Assembly (NCBI GenBank): GCA_948567375.1
Contig: OX419758.1
Location: 30,881,001-30,945,000 of the forward strand
From: Lunularia cruciata
Lineage: Eukaryota; Streptophyta; Marchantiopsida; Lunulariales; Lunulariaceae
Length of the DNA stretch: 64,000 nucleotides
Direction of reading: 5' to 3'
The translations under genes were made by a program, and so were the position numbers. Of this stretch, positions 10,577-22,048 are shown one piece after another. The number at the start of each line of letters is the position of its first letter. Positions within the stretch are counted from its first letter, which is position 1. The notes below the pieces were generated by a model. That model saw only the letters and a list, made by a program, of their open reading frames with translations. It ran no database searches and was not told where the DNA came from.

Positions 10577-12410
10577 ATGGACAAAGTGTCCACATACACA
10601 TGAAAAGGGACGTCCCAACTTGGGGCCCTCATAACTGGTGCTTCGACCAATTTCTTCTTTCAACACCTGGAAAGCTTCTTCTTGATTTGCTTCCCATAGA
10701 TAGTCTTTGGATTTCTTCAGAAGCTTTGTAAGTGGTGCAGCAAGCACCGCATAATTTGACACAAAGCGTCTGCAGTATCCGACATGTCCCAAGAAGGCTC
10801 TCAGCTCTTGGATGTTTTTTGGGGATTCCAAAGCTGCAATTACTTTAACCTTCTCGACATTGACTTCAATACCTTGGCTTGACACCCGATGCTCCAAAAG
10901 AATTCCCTCCTTCATTGCAAAGAAGCATTTCTCCAAATGTAATGACAAACCGGTAAAACTACACCTTTCAAAAGTTTGGCGAAGGTACCTAAATGTACAT
11001 CTCTTTGCCCAAACACACAAAAATCATCAATGAAGACTTCCACAAATTTGCGCAGAAAATCTTTGAAGATTGAATTCATCATTCGCTGGAAAGTAGCAGG
11101 AGCATTACACAACCCAAAGGGCATTTGATTGTAAGTAAAAGTGCCCCAATTGGTTGTGAATGTGGTTTTATCCTTGTACTCTTCTCAAATGGATCCTTGA
11201 TTTTATCCGGAAAATCCATCAAGAAAACTATAGCAAGGATGACCAGCTACTTGGTCCAGAATTGTATCTGTAAACGGTAAAGGATGATGGTCCTTTCGGG
11301 TGACTGCATTCAATTTGCAAAAATCTTGGCACACTTGAATTTTCCTTGTCTTCTTCTTTGGAACGATGACAATGGGGGAAACTCACTCACTGCTTAGAAC
11401 ATGGAAAATTATTCCGGCCCCTAAGTACTTATCAATTTTGTCTTTCACCAAGAGTGAGTACTTCGGGTTTAGGCGGTATTGTCTTTCCTGAACCGGAACT
11501 GCACCTTCAACCAGATCAATCCGGTGCTCTCCAAATTCTCGTGGAATTCCCGGCATTTGATCAATAGACCAGGCAAATACATCCTGGAACTCTATAAACA
11601 GGGCAGTGTATCCTGCCAACTCCTCTACGGTGACCGTCTTCAAAATCTTTAAAATCTTTTCTTCAGTCAAGACCACATCTTGACAGTCATCGGGGTTAAT
11701 GACACCTTCTACGTGACTTACTTGGCTTAATCCGAGACGTACTGCTGTCAAACCCCCTTCCTCCAAGTCTTGCTCACCCGAGGTGATGTCGTATGGGCCT
11801 TTGTCTTTGACCTCTAGCTCATAGCATTCCAGATAATTAACTTGGATTGTCGTCTTTGGAGTCCTCGGAAGATGAAGATGATGAATCTTCGGATTCATCC
11901 CCGTCCTGTGACAAAGTAGTTTCCCCAAGGTGAGGAACCTTTGTCCAACTCACAATCACCAGCTTTTGCTCTTTAGACCAGATGTCTTTAAATCTTAATT
12001 TTTGTTGGTGCCAATCCACCATGACCTGGGCACTATACAACCAGGGTCTTCCGATCAAGAGAGGGTAGCCAGTTTTGGTTACTGGTCATAACACAGTGTA
12101 CTTTAATTTGAAGGGCATCCCTCCGATAACCGTAGTGATATTCGACAACATGCCCAAGGGCCATCTCTTGGTTTGATCCGCAAACTTCAGAATTCAGGGT
12201 GTTGGTTCAAACATTGTGTACCCCAAGTCGATGTGCAGTGTCTTCTGTCATGACATTCACACCCGACCCCGAATCAATAGGTATGGATGTGATCATATAG
12301 CTTGCTATCTCCGCATCCACCTCGGGAGATCCCAAATCTTCCTATTCAATACGATAAATTGCGGGCAAGTCTTTCTTGGTCATTGCCCTTACTTTCTTGA
12401 GGGCTGAACT
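10577..12410 (-). pseudogene. E1 protease, RT and start of RNase H, multiply mutated
   Basis: The protease site IDSGSGVNVM lies near 12260-12290 and IGRPWLYSAQVMVDW at 12058-12010; then comes a Ser/Asp-rich linker (SSSSSSEDSKDD). RT follows: HRIDLVEGAVPVQERQYRL, a TGA at 11383-11385, VSPIVIVPKKKTRKIQVCQDF, MPFGLCNAPATFQRMMN and the catalytic FIDDFCVFG near 11020-11040. LRAFLGHVGYCRRF and a weak RNase H start end at 10577, where A2 is inserted; the rest is at 2365-2769. Several stops and frameshifts break the frame. The family usually makes one gag-pol polyprotein. Confidence 0.87.
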
Positions 12411-14919
12411 TAGCTGTTTTTTATATAGCTTGTTGTCCTCCCACAATAGTTTAAATGTGACGTTTGTGCTTGTAGACGCCATTTCTGCCACAATATCATA
12501 CTATGGCACTCCTCCCAATTTCACCTGCTTTGTCTTTGTCTTTGGATCTGAATTTTGTGCCTGTTCAAAACAAACTTTGGGGTGCTTGAGGATGGTAATT
12601 GGAGTGCGTAGGTTCTTGATCCGATGATCATCAAGTTGACCAACTTTGGCTTGGATCAAGTCTTTTACTTCAGACCTGATATCTGCCTAAAAAACTGGAG
12701 GTTATGTCTTTGTATTTTCCTCCAAACTCATCTCCCGTAGTATTGCTTCCTTAATTTCTTTCTGCAAGGCTTTTGCTTTAGCTTTTGCTAGGACCTTTCC
12801 CTCCTTTGCAGAAAGGATAGCTTTTCGTCGCAGTCTCTTCATTTTTCATGAGGAAGAAGATGTAGTACTTGCTTCTTCAAGAACTTGATTCTTGCTCCGT
12901 GTGCAAGTTTCTACCTTCAAAATTTTGAGGTCCGGCCACTTTCCTTTTGAGGCAAGACTCCCTTCTTGAGGCCTCTCTTCCTCAAGTGTGATACAATTTA
13001 CATTCATATCCCCCTTTGCTTGGAGTGTAGCATGCTCTATGGGAGTCTGTACATACTTGACAGGGGGGTTTGGATTGGGTGGTTGCGGACACTGATTTCA
13101 TGTGTGCCCCAATCCTTTACAATTCCCACAAAGGGGCACGTACCCAATTTTTCATCTTGGCTCCGGACAATTTGGAGACCAATGTCCCATTGAGCCACAA
13201 TTGTAACAAGCACCCGATGCAACATTTTGAGGTCTATTTTGGCCACCCGTCGGTGGTCTTTGTGGTGGATTAGTAGGATTATACTCTTGTGGTCCATACC
13301 TAGGACCTTGATATGATGGGCTTGCTGGAGGCTGTATTTCTTGGGTTTGGTATACATACTCTTCTTCTTTGCCCTAATCCCATCCGGGAACCCAATCAAT
13401 TTGTTGCACTAGAAATGCCGTACAAGTTAAACAATCCATATTAGCGTGGCCGGATTTACCACACGTAGTGCACCATACATTTGGTTGACCAAATGACGGG
13501 GGCTTACTTCGGTCCTTAGCCCCAATCATCTGGATCTTGAAATCCGTGAACTCTTTAATAAGAGTTTCCAACTTCTGATCCGCCTTAGGTACATTCTTTA
13601 CTGGCGGCATTACTGGCTTCTTTCCTACATGTCTTTGTATTCTTAGCAGCTTGGGTTCTTTGTTGGATTCCAAAGAAGAACTAGAAGATGTGGAAGATTC
13701 CTCCAAAGAAGGGGAGGTGCTGCGAGAAGCTCTTCATCTCGGCTTCTTGCTCTTCTTCTCATGATTTCTTTGGTTGCTGGACGAGTGAGAATGAGCCGCC
13801 TCATATCGGGTGACATGTTTGAGGACTTTGTCCAAGGAAGTTACATTCCTCTCCCTAGCAAAGCTTCGAATCTCCGGTGAAAGCCCTCCGAGAAACCAGG
13901 TAATGGCTTGGGCATTGGAATAACCCACCACACTGGATTGTTTTGGAACTCAGTTCAATAAGGCCATGAACCGCTCAGAGTAATCTCTCAATTTTTCCTT
14001 CTTCCCTCAATTCAAATCATTAAGTGCCACGAAGACACTCGTATCATAATCCACTTCTCGAAATCATTCCAGGAAGCCATTTTGTAAGTCTGCCCAATAT
14101 GCTGGTGTGAATCCTTTTTGCATTACATGGGTATACCAGCTTTGAGCCTTCTTTCGGAGTAGACTTGGAAAAATCCGCAGTCAATCCGCAAAGTCATGTT
14201 CCTTGTTGGCAAAGGAAATGACTTCGAACTCCTTGATGAATTTGTCAAGGTCTTTGTCTTATTCCGTACCTTTATACTTTTGATAAACATGTTGTGTCAC
14301 AAGTAACAAAGTCATCATTTGGTGTGGCGGATTTGGCTGTGGTAAGTTTGAACTTATGAGAACCAAAGAGCTACTTGGTATGGATGCCATGTTGTATGCC
14401 CACGTGTTCCAAATTGTCAAGTTCAAATTGGGATCTTCTTTGACAATTTCTTCTTCTCTGGTTGTGTCGACTTCAACCCAATCAAAGGTAAGAGGTTCCA
14501 CAACTTCAACCTGGTCTTCAAACTTTCTTTGGGATAACCGGGGAATTGTTTGTACCAAATGTTGACACTCTTCTTCCGTAAGTGTTCGTGCTGTCTTTTT
14601 GCAAACAAACTTCTTAATGAATTTGACCTCCTTTACAGCTTTAGGGGAAGTTGGTGTAGTAGGTCATAATGCATGTATACCCGCTCAAGTATTTCTTTTT
14701 CTTGGAAGATGGGGATGAAAAGTAGCCTTGCCACCCCCCTTCACATCTCATTTGGTCAAGTTTGCACAGGGCTTCTTGCACTTTGTGAAGGAGTTGAAAG
14801 TCCAACACCTCTCGTTCGGTTTTGTCAAAAGTGGATGGGACTTTCAAACGTTTGTCTTCTTCACGCTGCAATGCTCGTCTTCAAGCTCTCTCTTCCCGTT
14901 GTTCTCTCAATGCATACAT
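12411..14919 (-). pseudogene. E1 gag with three zinc knuckles and the gag-protease connector
   Basis: The probable start is the ATG at 14919 (MYALREQREER), after the primer-binding site. A basic/proline region is followed by the gag core (YQKYKG, FIKEFEVISFANKEHD, AQSWYTHV, YSNAQAITWFLGGLSPEI), a Ser-rich segment, and three CX2CX4HX4C knuckles: CTTCGKSGHANMDC near 13440, CYNCGSMGHWSPNC near 13200, and a third near 13120 containing a stop. The connector has KLLWEDNKLYKKQL near 12430. At least six in-frame stops are spread along it. Three knuckles is more than the one or two usual in plant Ty3 gag. Confidence 0.82.
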
Positions 14920-14980
14920 TCATATTGTGTTGACACCCAGTTTTGAATTTGGCTTTGTATTCTTCCACTTCTGAGATTTG

Positions 14981-15000
14981 TATCCCTGGCAGCGGTGCCA
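14981..15000 (-). other. E1 primer-binding site
   Basis: Minus strand TGGCACCGCTGCCAGGGA, seven bases after an LTR end ...GGGTTGTCACA at 15008. It differs at about three positions from the tRNA-Asp site TGGCGCCGTTGCCGGGGA. With the polypurine tract at 1036 this proves that the TGTGG...GTCACA unit is the LTR of this element. Confidence 0.75.
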
Positions 15001-15007
15001 AAAATCA

Positions 15008-15021
15008 TGTGACAACCCGGC
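15008..15021 (-). repeat. Last 14 bp of E1 5' LTR
   Basis: Reads GCCGGGTTGTCACA on the minus strand, identical to the ends of the full LTR units (37040, 51993). The adjoining LTR body is missing because E2 inserted here and the region was later deleted. Confidence 0.7.
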
Positions 15022-15406
15022 TGTGGTGCCCACATTTTTTGTTTTTTTCAAAATAAAGAAGAAGAAGTGTATAGAGAAGTCTGATTGCACCTATATGGCC
15101 AAAGAAGGCAAAGAAAAGAGTCTTCGGGATGAAACCTGAAGTAAAGTGACTTTGGGTCATAAGGCAAAGTACTTGAAAATGCCCTATCAGCACACAACCC
15201 AAAGTAAGGAGCTTTGTATTGGGAGGAGCTGAACCCAAGGCGAAGACAATCTAATAACCTTTTATTGGGGCAAGAAATTCAAGAAGGGACCATTCAAAAC
15301 CGGCAGCCCATACGCGTGAAGTACGATTGACAGTGATATGTGCATGCAAGAGGTGTGATTTCTTGGTAGAAACTCGAATTGAAGAGAGACAAAGAAAGCA
15401 CGACTC

Positions 15407-15415
15407 TATAAAAAT
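15407..15415 (+). promoter_or_regulatory. TATA box upstream of the LTR ORF
   Basis: TATAAAAAT, 27 bp before the ATG of the LTR ORF. Present in the same place in B1 (23204), B2 (26189), B4 (minus, 39150) and B5 (33646). Confidence 0.5.
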
Positions 15416-15433
15416 AATGCTCACAATGAAGCA

Positions 15434-17959
15434 ATGTCGAGCAATTTTCCTTCGCCGTTGAGAAGTCGTCCTACAGGTGATTGTGGGAATGGAAATAGAG
15501 TTGAAGACGCGTTAGTGTGTAAGGGAGAAGTTGAGAGAGTGAAACCGAGAGACATTGAGAAAGTAGGAGAGATGGGAGGAGGAAAGAAGAATTCCAAATT
15601 TGTAGTGAGAAATCATGTGATTCGGAGACTAGACGTAATCGCAAGAATTGAAGTCTTGAGCCGACTTCGGATTACGTTCTTGGCATGGAACTGGAATGTC
15701 AATTTTCCAGGGTTCATGACTAAGATTATTGAGAGCAAGTGTCTCGATGGCCCCACAAAAGAGGGGAAGAGAGGAAACCCGGCCCACTGGACAGAGTTGG
15801 ATTGGAGATTAGTGCTCGAGAGAGAAGCAAGCACGGAGCAGGGTGCCACCTTCTTTGGTAAGGGAGAAGTAGCAAAAGAAACTCAGGAAGTGAGAGATGC
15901 TTTCTCTTTGAAGAGAATGAAGAATGGGTATAAGGTTGAGAGTTACAAGGATCCAATGAAGAGAGGGATCATGAGTGCTCTCATTGCAATCCTGAAGCCG
16001 GAGAGAACAACTTATGTGATGAAACACCAAGCGGTGTTCTTCTATAAGCTGTTTGCAGGAGAACCGATTAACAGGGCAAGGTGCTTCCATGGAAGGACGA
16101 GACAAATGGTGTGGAATTTGCGGTATAAGTTGCCTCCACACTACATCGTGCCGTTTGCAGCACATTTTTACCTCGGGTTAAATTTGCTCAACTCGGCGGA
16201 GCAAAATTGAATGGTGTCTCACTTCCATCCCGCTTTGAGAAGAGAAGTTGACATGGAGGAACAACAGTACATTCTTCAAATCCGGAGCACGGATGAGTAC
16301 TACACAAAGACGGGGAAGAGCGTAGAGATAGAAGCGAGTACTCCGAAGTCAAAGAAGCGGAGTCGGCAAAGAGAAGCCGAAGACAAGACAAGACCTCAAA
16401 AGACCAAGAGAGGAAACTCGAGGAGAGGCATGGTGTTGATCACATCAGAAGACGAAGACTCAGAAGGCAAAGCCGAGTGCAAGTTCAAAGACTCAAAATG
16501 CAAGGAAGAACCAGAGCTAACGCTGCAAAGTGGAGATACAAGTAGTGATAGTGATGAAGGTAGAGAAATGATGTTGGTACCAGCTACTGCGGAAGAAGAA
16601 GAAGAAGTTCAGGTGGAGCTTGAGCCAGAAGATAATGAGAAGTTGGAGGACAAGATACCTAAGCCCAAGGAAAAGAAGTCTACGATCCAGAGGGGAGTTC
16701 ATTCAAGACGCAAGGCGAAGTGTGAAGCGGGTCCAAGTAAGGCAAAGGAAGAAGTGAATGCTAGCTCATGAAGTGAGGCGTCGATTCTGATACAGAGATT
16801 GTAGAGACGAAGGCGAGTATCGAGAGAACAAGAAGTAAGAAGGGAGATTGCTACGTATGAGGAAGTAGTTGTGAGCAATGGAGTGGAGTACCTGCGGGAG
16901 ATCGTGTGTCCATTGTTGGTGAAATTGGAGCATAGGAAGAAGGAGATGCAGTCGACTTGTCCAAAGGTGAAGACTGTCTTGCAGGTGTTATTGAGATTAG
17001 AAGAAGAGAACTCAGAGTTGAAGAAGATTATAACCCGAGGTGAGGAGGAAAGGGAAGTACTGCAAGGGGAGGCAGTAGTGCAAGGTCAAGTAATTGAAGA
17101 CTTGAAGAGAGAAGTGATGTATTGAGAGGATCTTGTTAAGAAGAGTGTCATAGCGAGGGAAAGACAAGAAGCAGAGTATGAAATCTTGAATCAGCAGTTT
17201 GTTGATTCTAGATTAGAACTTATCCATGCTATGGCGAGGGTAGCAGTGAAGGAACAAGAGCTTGATAGAGTGATGGAGAGTGTAGAAGAGAAGAAGCAAC
17301 TCTGGCAAAGGGAGTTGGCAATATGATATAGGGAAGAAGAGAGATTACAAGAGTTACTTTGTAATCAAGAGGAGAAGATTGAGCAGAAGGAGAAGGAGAA
17401 AAAAATGGTGAAAGCCAAGTTCAAAGTAGAATTGGTGATGTACAGAGAGGATTGTCTTGCAGATCGGGAGTGTGAAAGAAAGATGAGATTGGAGCCATTG
17501 AAGGAGATTGTCCTCAGAATGAATGCGATGTTAAGTACAGAGGCCAACATTCAGTTTGAAGAGATGCGGCTGCACGAGTTGAAATTGTTGGTGCAGGAGA
17601 TGAGGAAGAGACAGGCGAAGGACATAGATTTGAACGTGCTGTTGATAAGTCTCAGGACTCGTGTAGATAGGAAAATACTAGAGGTAGAAGATAATATAGC
17701 AATTAAATTAGACTTAGTGAAATTAGAGATAGACAAACTTCGGAAAGATGTTAGAGCCAAACATGAAGTAGATGAAGTAGGAGTGCAAATGTCTTCGGAG
17801 TTACTAGTGGAGACATTAGAGAAGAGTGGGTCGGGAGATAAGGAGTTAGATAGATTACCCACTAGTGCAATTTCAGATCAGGAAAAAGAATTGCTAGATC
17901 TGGTAGAAGATGAAGGAGATGTGAAACCCAAGGAAGAAGTAGACATCGGATCGGATTAG
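15434..17959 (+). pseudogene. LTR-internal ORF of E2 (about 841 codons, five stops, no frameshift)
   Basis: One frame from ATG (MSSNFPSPLRSR) to EEVDIGSD and a stop. Residues 1-270 form a conserved domain (VIARIEVLSRL, TFLAWNWNVNFPGFM, GNPAHW, DWRLVL, GYKVESYKDP, KPERTTYVMKHQAVFF, WNLRYKLPPHYIVPFAAHFY). About 280-450 is acidic and lysine-rich. About 470-800 is heptad-rich E/K/L sequence, a probable long coiled coil. Stops at 16208, 16769, 16802, 17123 and 17324 are the only damage I see. It resembles no protein I can name; the N-terminal part vaguely recalls plant proteins annotated as 'putative plant transposon protein'. Sense strand equals that of gag-pol. Confidence 0.8.
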
Positions 17960-18076
17960 AAACCGATTTGAGATTTGAATAGGCAGATATGACGAGGTGC
18001 ATTGTCATTTTGGATCTACAAGTTTGTAGAGTCTTAGGGAAGAGGTACATTAGGAAGATAATTGTTGATTGCTTCA

Positions 18077-18085
18077 CTATTTAAG
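18077..18085 (+). promoter_or_regulatory. Second TATA-like element in the LTR
   Basis: CTATTTAAG within a block (cactatttaagagtggc) conserved in B1, B2, B4 and B5 (36362-36370), located after the LTR ORF and some 640-680 bp before the LTR end in complete copies. Candidate core promoter of the genomic RNA. Confidence 0.4.
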
Positions 18086-18211
18086 AGTGGCATTCACAGT
18101 ATCAGGTTGTTCAGTGCTCATTATTTTTGAGAATAGATAAAGCAAAGTGCTATGAAGCAGTGCTCATCGCTTGAGCTTGATTTTGAGTATCAACTTTGTG
18201 TCTATGTTTGT

Positions 18212-19131
18212 GAGTTTGACCATAAGAAACGCGAAGGCGGTTGGCAAGGCTACTTTGCATCTCCCTCTTGGTCCAAGAAGAAGAAAGACTCGAGTGGCCA
18301 AAGATATGCATTGCGGCCCACTACACCGACTTCCCCTAGAGCTGTAAAGGAAGTTGTGTCCTTAAAGAACTTTGTTTGAGAAAAGACAACACAAACACTT
18401 ACGAAAGAAGAGTGTCAACATCTTCTATGAACGATTCCTTGGTTGTCCTGAAGGAATTTTGAAGAACACATTGGGGGTGTTGATCCTGAATCTTCCACCC
18501 AGGTTGAAGTTGACACCCTCATAGCAAAAATTGTCGAAGAAGATCCCACCTTGAATTTGACAAATTGGAACCCCTGGGCTGAGAACACGGCGTCAATACC
18601 AGCCAATCCCTAGTTCCATCAAGTTCAACACTACCTCAGCCAATCCTAGTGCATTGAACGATGACTTTGTTGCTTGTCACCCGACATGCCTATCAAAAGT
18701 ATAAGGGAATAGAACAAGACAAAGACCCCGATGAGTTCATCAAAGAATTTGAAGTCATCTCCTTTGCTAATAAGGAGCATGACTCGGGGGATCGATTGAG
18801 AATTTTCCCAAGTCTGCTCCAAAAGAAAGCTTGGAGCTGGTACACCCATGTGACCCAGAAGGGGTTTGTACTGGAAGACTAGGCAAACTTGAGAAACAAC
18901 TTCCTAGAACAATTCAAGGAGGTTGACTATGACACGAGTGTCTTTGCGGCACTCAACGATTTAGACCGAGGCAAGAAGGAGAAGTTGAGAGACTACTCTG
19001 AGAGGTTCATGACACTCTTGAACCAAGTTCCCAAGCAATCGGGGGTGGTGGGTTACTCCAATGCCCAAGCCATTACCTGGTTCCTCGGGGGACTTTCACC
19101 AGAGATCCAAATCTTTGCAAGGGAGAGGAAC
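18212..19131 (+). pseudogene. E2 gag fragment
   Basis: Matches E1 gag read on the opposite strand: GGWQGYFASPS, VEEDPTLNLTNWN, YQKYKGIEQDKDPDEF, KAWSWYTHV (then TAG for a Trp codon), FLEQFKEVDYDTSVF, YSNAQAITWFLGGLSPEI. Carries stops and at least one frameshift near 18600-18660. It ends at ARERN, before the zinc knuckles. Confidence 0.83.
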
Positions 19132-20183
19132 TCCTGCAAACATTTGGTGGAAGAAGACGGCTTGCTGCATGTTCACATATGTGGTTTGTTCTGGCTTGAA
19201 CATGGCCATCATTGCCCCCATGATGCTTCTCCAAATTGGGTCCCGATAGGACTCCACCTTGTATCCATTCGTTGTTCTTGGAGCAAAAAATGAATTGCAA
19301 ATTTCCGCCGTCTCCTCTGCAGCATCACACTTCCGATAGAAGGTGATCTCCGTCGGCTCTCCTGCTTCTCTCCCCAATACTAACCTCCAATCCGACTCAG
19401 TCCATCAAGCCGGATTTCCTTTCTTCCCTTCCACCTCGGGACCCTCCTCACAATTACTGGCAGCTATCTCTGCCATCACTCTCGGGGAACTGAAATTTGA
19501 GTTCCATGCTAAGAAAGTTATACAAAGTCTAGTCAAGACTTCAATTCTAGCTACTACATCTAATCTTTGAATTGTGAAACTTTGCACCACCAGCGCATTG
19601 GCCACCTTCTTTGCCATAATCTGCTCTCTTGTTCTACAATGCTGAAAGATGATGCACTCTCCTAGACGAGACACTCTAACTCCCTCGGGATTGCGGAAAA
19701 TTTCACTCTCGATGGGCTTCCAGACACGCATTACTATAGGACAACTACTCAAAGGGATTGGAAATTTACTTGGCAGATTCAACTTGTCCCTGCACAATTG
19801 CAACCTTATATTACCCCGAATTGCAGTCATTCTTCAGTCGATTTCAAATTTGACCTTCTCTCTTCTGCGTGTTGATCTCGGTCACTATCAAGACATGCTT
19901 CTTCTGCCTCTGTTGTTTCTTGAAGTGTACTTTCTTGCCACATATCAAGGTTGTGAAACGGTCTTTGTATTGTCTATGCCATCCGACCCAAAGATGGTGC
20001 TTTTTGGACTTTTTCCGTTGTACTCTTTTTCCGAGTACCCCCATCATTGGATCCAATGTCATCTTCTTTGGATGTCCTCCAAAGTTACTTCCGTCCATTC
20101 TTCATCCGCAATTCGACTTCCCGTGCTTACTTCTTCTCTTAAACACTAATAAACAGAGAAAAACAAAAAATGTGGGTACCACA
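19132..20183 (-). repeat. E1 5' LTR, first 1.05 kb (type I), with LTR ORF remnant
   Basis: Starts TGTGGTACCCACA at 20183 and is collinear with 1-1033. The LTR ORF starts at 19830 (MTAIRGNIRLQL), meets TGA at 19405 after GNPA, and continues in the same frame (VGREAGEPTEIT, GYKVESYRDP, MQQAVFFHQMFAG) to the break at 19132, where E2 gag abuts in opposite orientation. The remaining 2.7 kb or so is lost except for 15008-15021. Confidence 0.75.
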
Positions 20184-20330
20184 GCCCCACCGTGAAGTCA
20201 ATAACCCAAGCATAAAATCTGACCGATGGAAAGTAGTCTTTGAGAAACTGCTGAAATAACTCTAACAACTATCACTAGAACTCCAATGTCCTAGCATCAT
20301 CTAGATACAACACTACAAATGGTGTGACAT
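20184..20330 (-). repeat. C-family LTR fragment (second LTR copy, inner part)
   Basis: Matches 30757-30900 (gtgaagtca, ctatcactagaactcca). With 22764-22818 and 30400-30455 it makes one LTR copy broken by A5, B1 and E1. Confidence 0.75.
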
Positions 20331-20961
20331 GAGAGATATTATTTATATAGAGATAAAGGATGGTTCTACATTAGTCATGATTAACTAAAGTCAGTCATAG
20401 CTAAGATAGAGGGGACCTTACTTTAGAGGAAGTAGAAAAGATGAGCACCACTATTTTGGATTCTAGTGTGTTGACTTGGTATTATTCTTAGGTGTTTGGC
20501 TTTGAGGAAAGAGATGAGAACTCTTAGACCCGCAAGCCTTTTTGTTTTGGATTCTTCTATAGTCCAAGGATAGTCCATGTGAAGGAATCCTTGACTTAGT
20601 GGTTGGGTCAAGATAAGATCACATGCTTAGTGGAATATGCCCATGTGGATGGATATTCCTTTATACCTTTTGACTTTACTTGACTTTTAGCCTAGTAACT
20701 TGAGTTACTCCAATAATTAATAACTTTGTTGTGTGTAACTATTTCACAAGTATATAAAAAAGGGGTGAAGAAGTACTCATCATCCTTTCATTTGCAACTA
20801 TCTTTCTCTCACTGAGTTCTCTAGTGAGCAATGTCTTGAGTATTGGAGTGTTAGTCTTGGAAGAGTATGATGGAGTTGGGGTTCTTTGCCTTCTTAGTCT
20901 ATGGTGCACTACCATAATAGCCATTAGAGGTTGATCTTGAGTGAGAGACAGGCCGGCCAAA

Positions 20962-21187
20962 GACCACTCTCCCTAGTAGCCATTGGATGTGTCACAAAAA
21001 TACCCTATCCACTCGGTCAATTGCCCCCAACATGTGCCTGAATTGTCTCAATAGGCATAAAGCTCACAAGTGTCCGAGTGGTGATGCCTATCAAGCACAT
21101 CCTATGTTGCTCTGCCAAGCTAAGGCTCACAATCTAGGTCAAACAATTTAGGTCCATAGCTTGACCTAACACCTTGACATGCCAACC
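20962..21187 (-). pseudogene. Captured C-family fragment covering methyltransferase motif X
   Basis: Homologous to 52670-52890. On the minus strand it reads VLGQAMDLNCLT, the motif X region of the C-element methyltransferase, then LAEQHRMCLIGITT. The Gln here is intact where C1 has a stop. It sits exactly between the LTR body and its last four bases, so it was probably acquired by template switching in reverse transcription, or by repair. Sequence match is seen directly; the mechanism is inference. Confidence 0.72.
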
Positions 21188-21231
21188 ACATTTTTGGTTT
21201 TGTTGCCAAGACCTCTCTAGAAGGCAAGATA

Positions 21232-21402
21232 ATGTTCTGCGTGCAATTCTATATTGGACAGAAGGAAGCTATGAGAGCTCACTTGGAGAGAACTTTAGGG
21301 GAGGAGAGTGTTGAACTTATGTTAGAGAATTTGGACCCACTTTTTTACACTGTAGTTCATTATGATATCTTTGAGGTGATTTTGTACATCTTGTACACTT
21401 GA
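21232..21402 (+). CDS. A5 56-aa leader ORF (ORF a)
   Basis: Same 57-codon frame as in A1, A2 and A3, with about ten amino-acid changes and no stop (MFCVQFYIGQKEA...FEVILYILYT). Still open in an otherwise decayed element. Confidence 0.45.
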   Translation: MFCVQFYIGQKEAMRAHLERTLGEESVELMLENLDPLFYTVVHYDIFEVILYILYT

Positions 21403-22048
21403 GAGGATTTGGAGAGATTGTGTGAGGTGGATTGCAGATTTTGGGGATTAAGGTGATTTTGGGCAAAATCTCAAGTTTGGGATCTGGAATAAAAATTTAC
21501 ACACATGAAAGCTTGGGGTATCCTTCAGTTATTCCACTTGAAATTTTTGTGAGAGCTGCTATGTGCATTGGGCTAGAAGTTTTGGAAGGTAATAGGGTAA
21601 ATTGCTCCCGCAATTGCATGCTCTTTGGAAAATTGTACAGAGTCTTCCATTTCTTCAATTTTTAGTGGATTGTGCTGCAAATTTCTAAGAAAATTAAGTG
21701 CATTTTATCCTACTTGTTGACATAAAAATTAGATAGAGATCATTCTTGAGTAGAGAGTTATAAGTTTTTAAAGTGAGGAGGTGGTTTTTAGACCAGATCT
21801 GAAATATATGTGCTGAATATAAAGGTGCCTAGGCCAAATGGCCAAATGAAAGGATCTGAAATTTTCCAAGGAGGGACACCCTAGAGTTTTGATTGATTGT
21901 GAAAACTTTTAGAGGACTATGAATTACTAGTTGCGAGATTTGACTGACATTGTGAGTAAGTGTCAATTCTAGCGAATTTAGATTTCATGTAGGAGGAGTG
22001 TGAGAGCAACGAAAAGCATGTTTGAGTGTTTAGACTCATCTTGGGAAC

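Larger units (their letters stand above)
15022..18211 (+). repeat. E2 5' LTR (type II), 3' end deleted
   Basis: Begins TGTGGTGCCCACATTTTTTG and matches B5 (33260-37040) along its length until about 18211. Contains its own ORF, a TATA box before that ORF and a second TATA-like element after it. Confidence 0.82.
15022..19131 (+). mobile_element. E2: family E element, 5' LTR plus partial gag, truncated
   Basis: A plus-strand type-II LTR (15022 to about 18211) is followed in the same orientation by gag sequence of the same family as E1 (18212-19131). The last 600 bp or so of the LTR, the primer-binding site and early leader are deleted; the junction is near 18211. It ends abruptly at about 19131 against the E1 5' LTR in opposite orientation. 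A second example of this LTR placed upstream of this gag. Confidence 0.78.
1..20183 (-). mobile_element. E1: Ty3-type LTR retrotransposon with giant LTRs, interrupted, continuing left of the window
   Basis: On the minus strand the order is 5' LTR (start at 20183), primer-binding site (14981-15000), gag, protease, RT, RNase H, integrase, polypurine tract (1036-1046), 3' LTR (from 1033, running off the window). Two later elements interrupt it: A2 (2774-10572) inside RNase H and E2 (15022-19131) inside the 5' LTR. The 5' LTR starts inside a copy of the C-family LTR with flank gcccc at 20184-20188; the matching duplication would lie left of the window. Order and strand are seen directly; the assignment of 19132-20183 and 15008-15021 to one broken LTR is inference from orientation and position. 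Confidence 0.85.
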
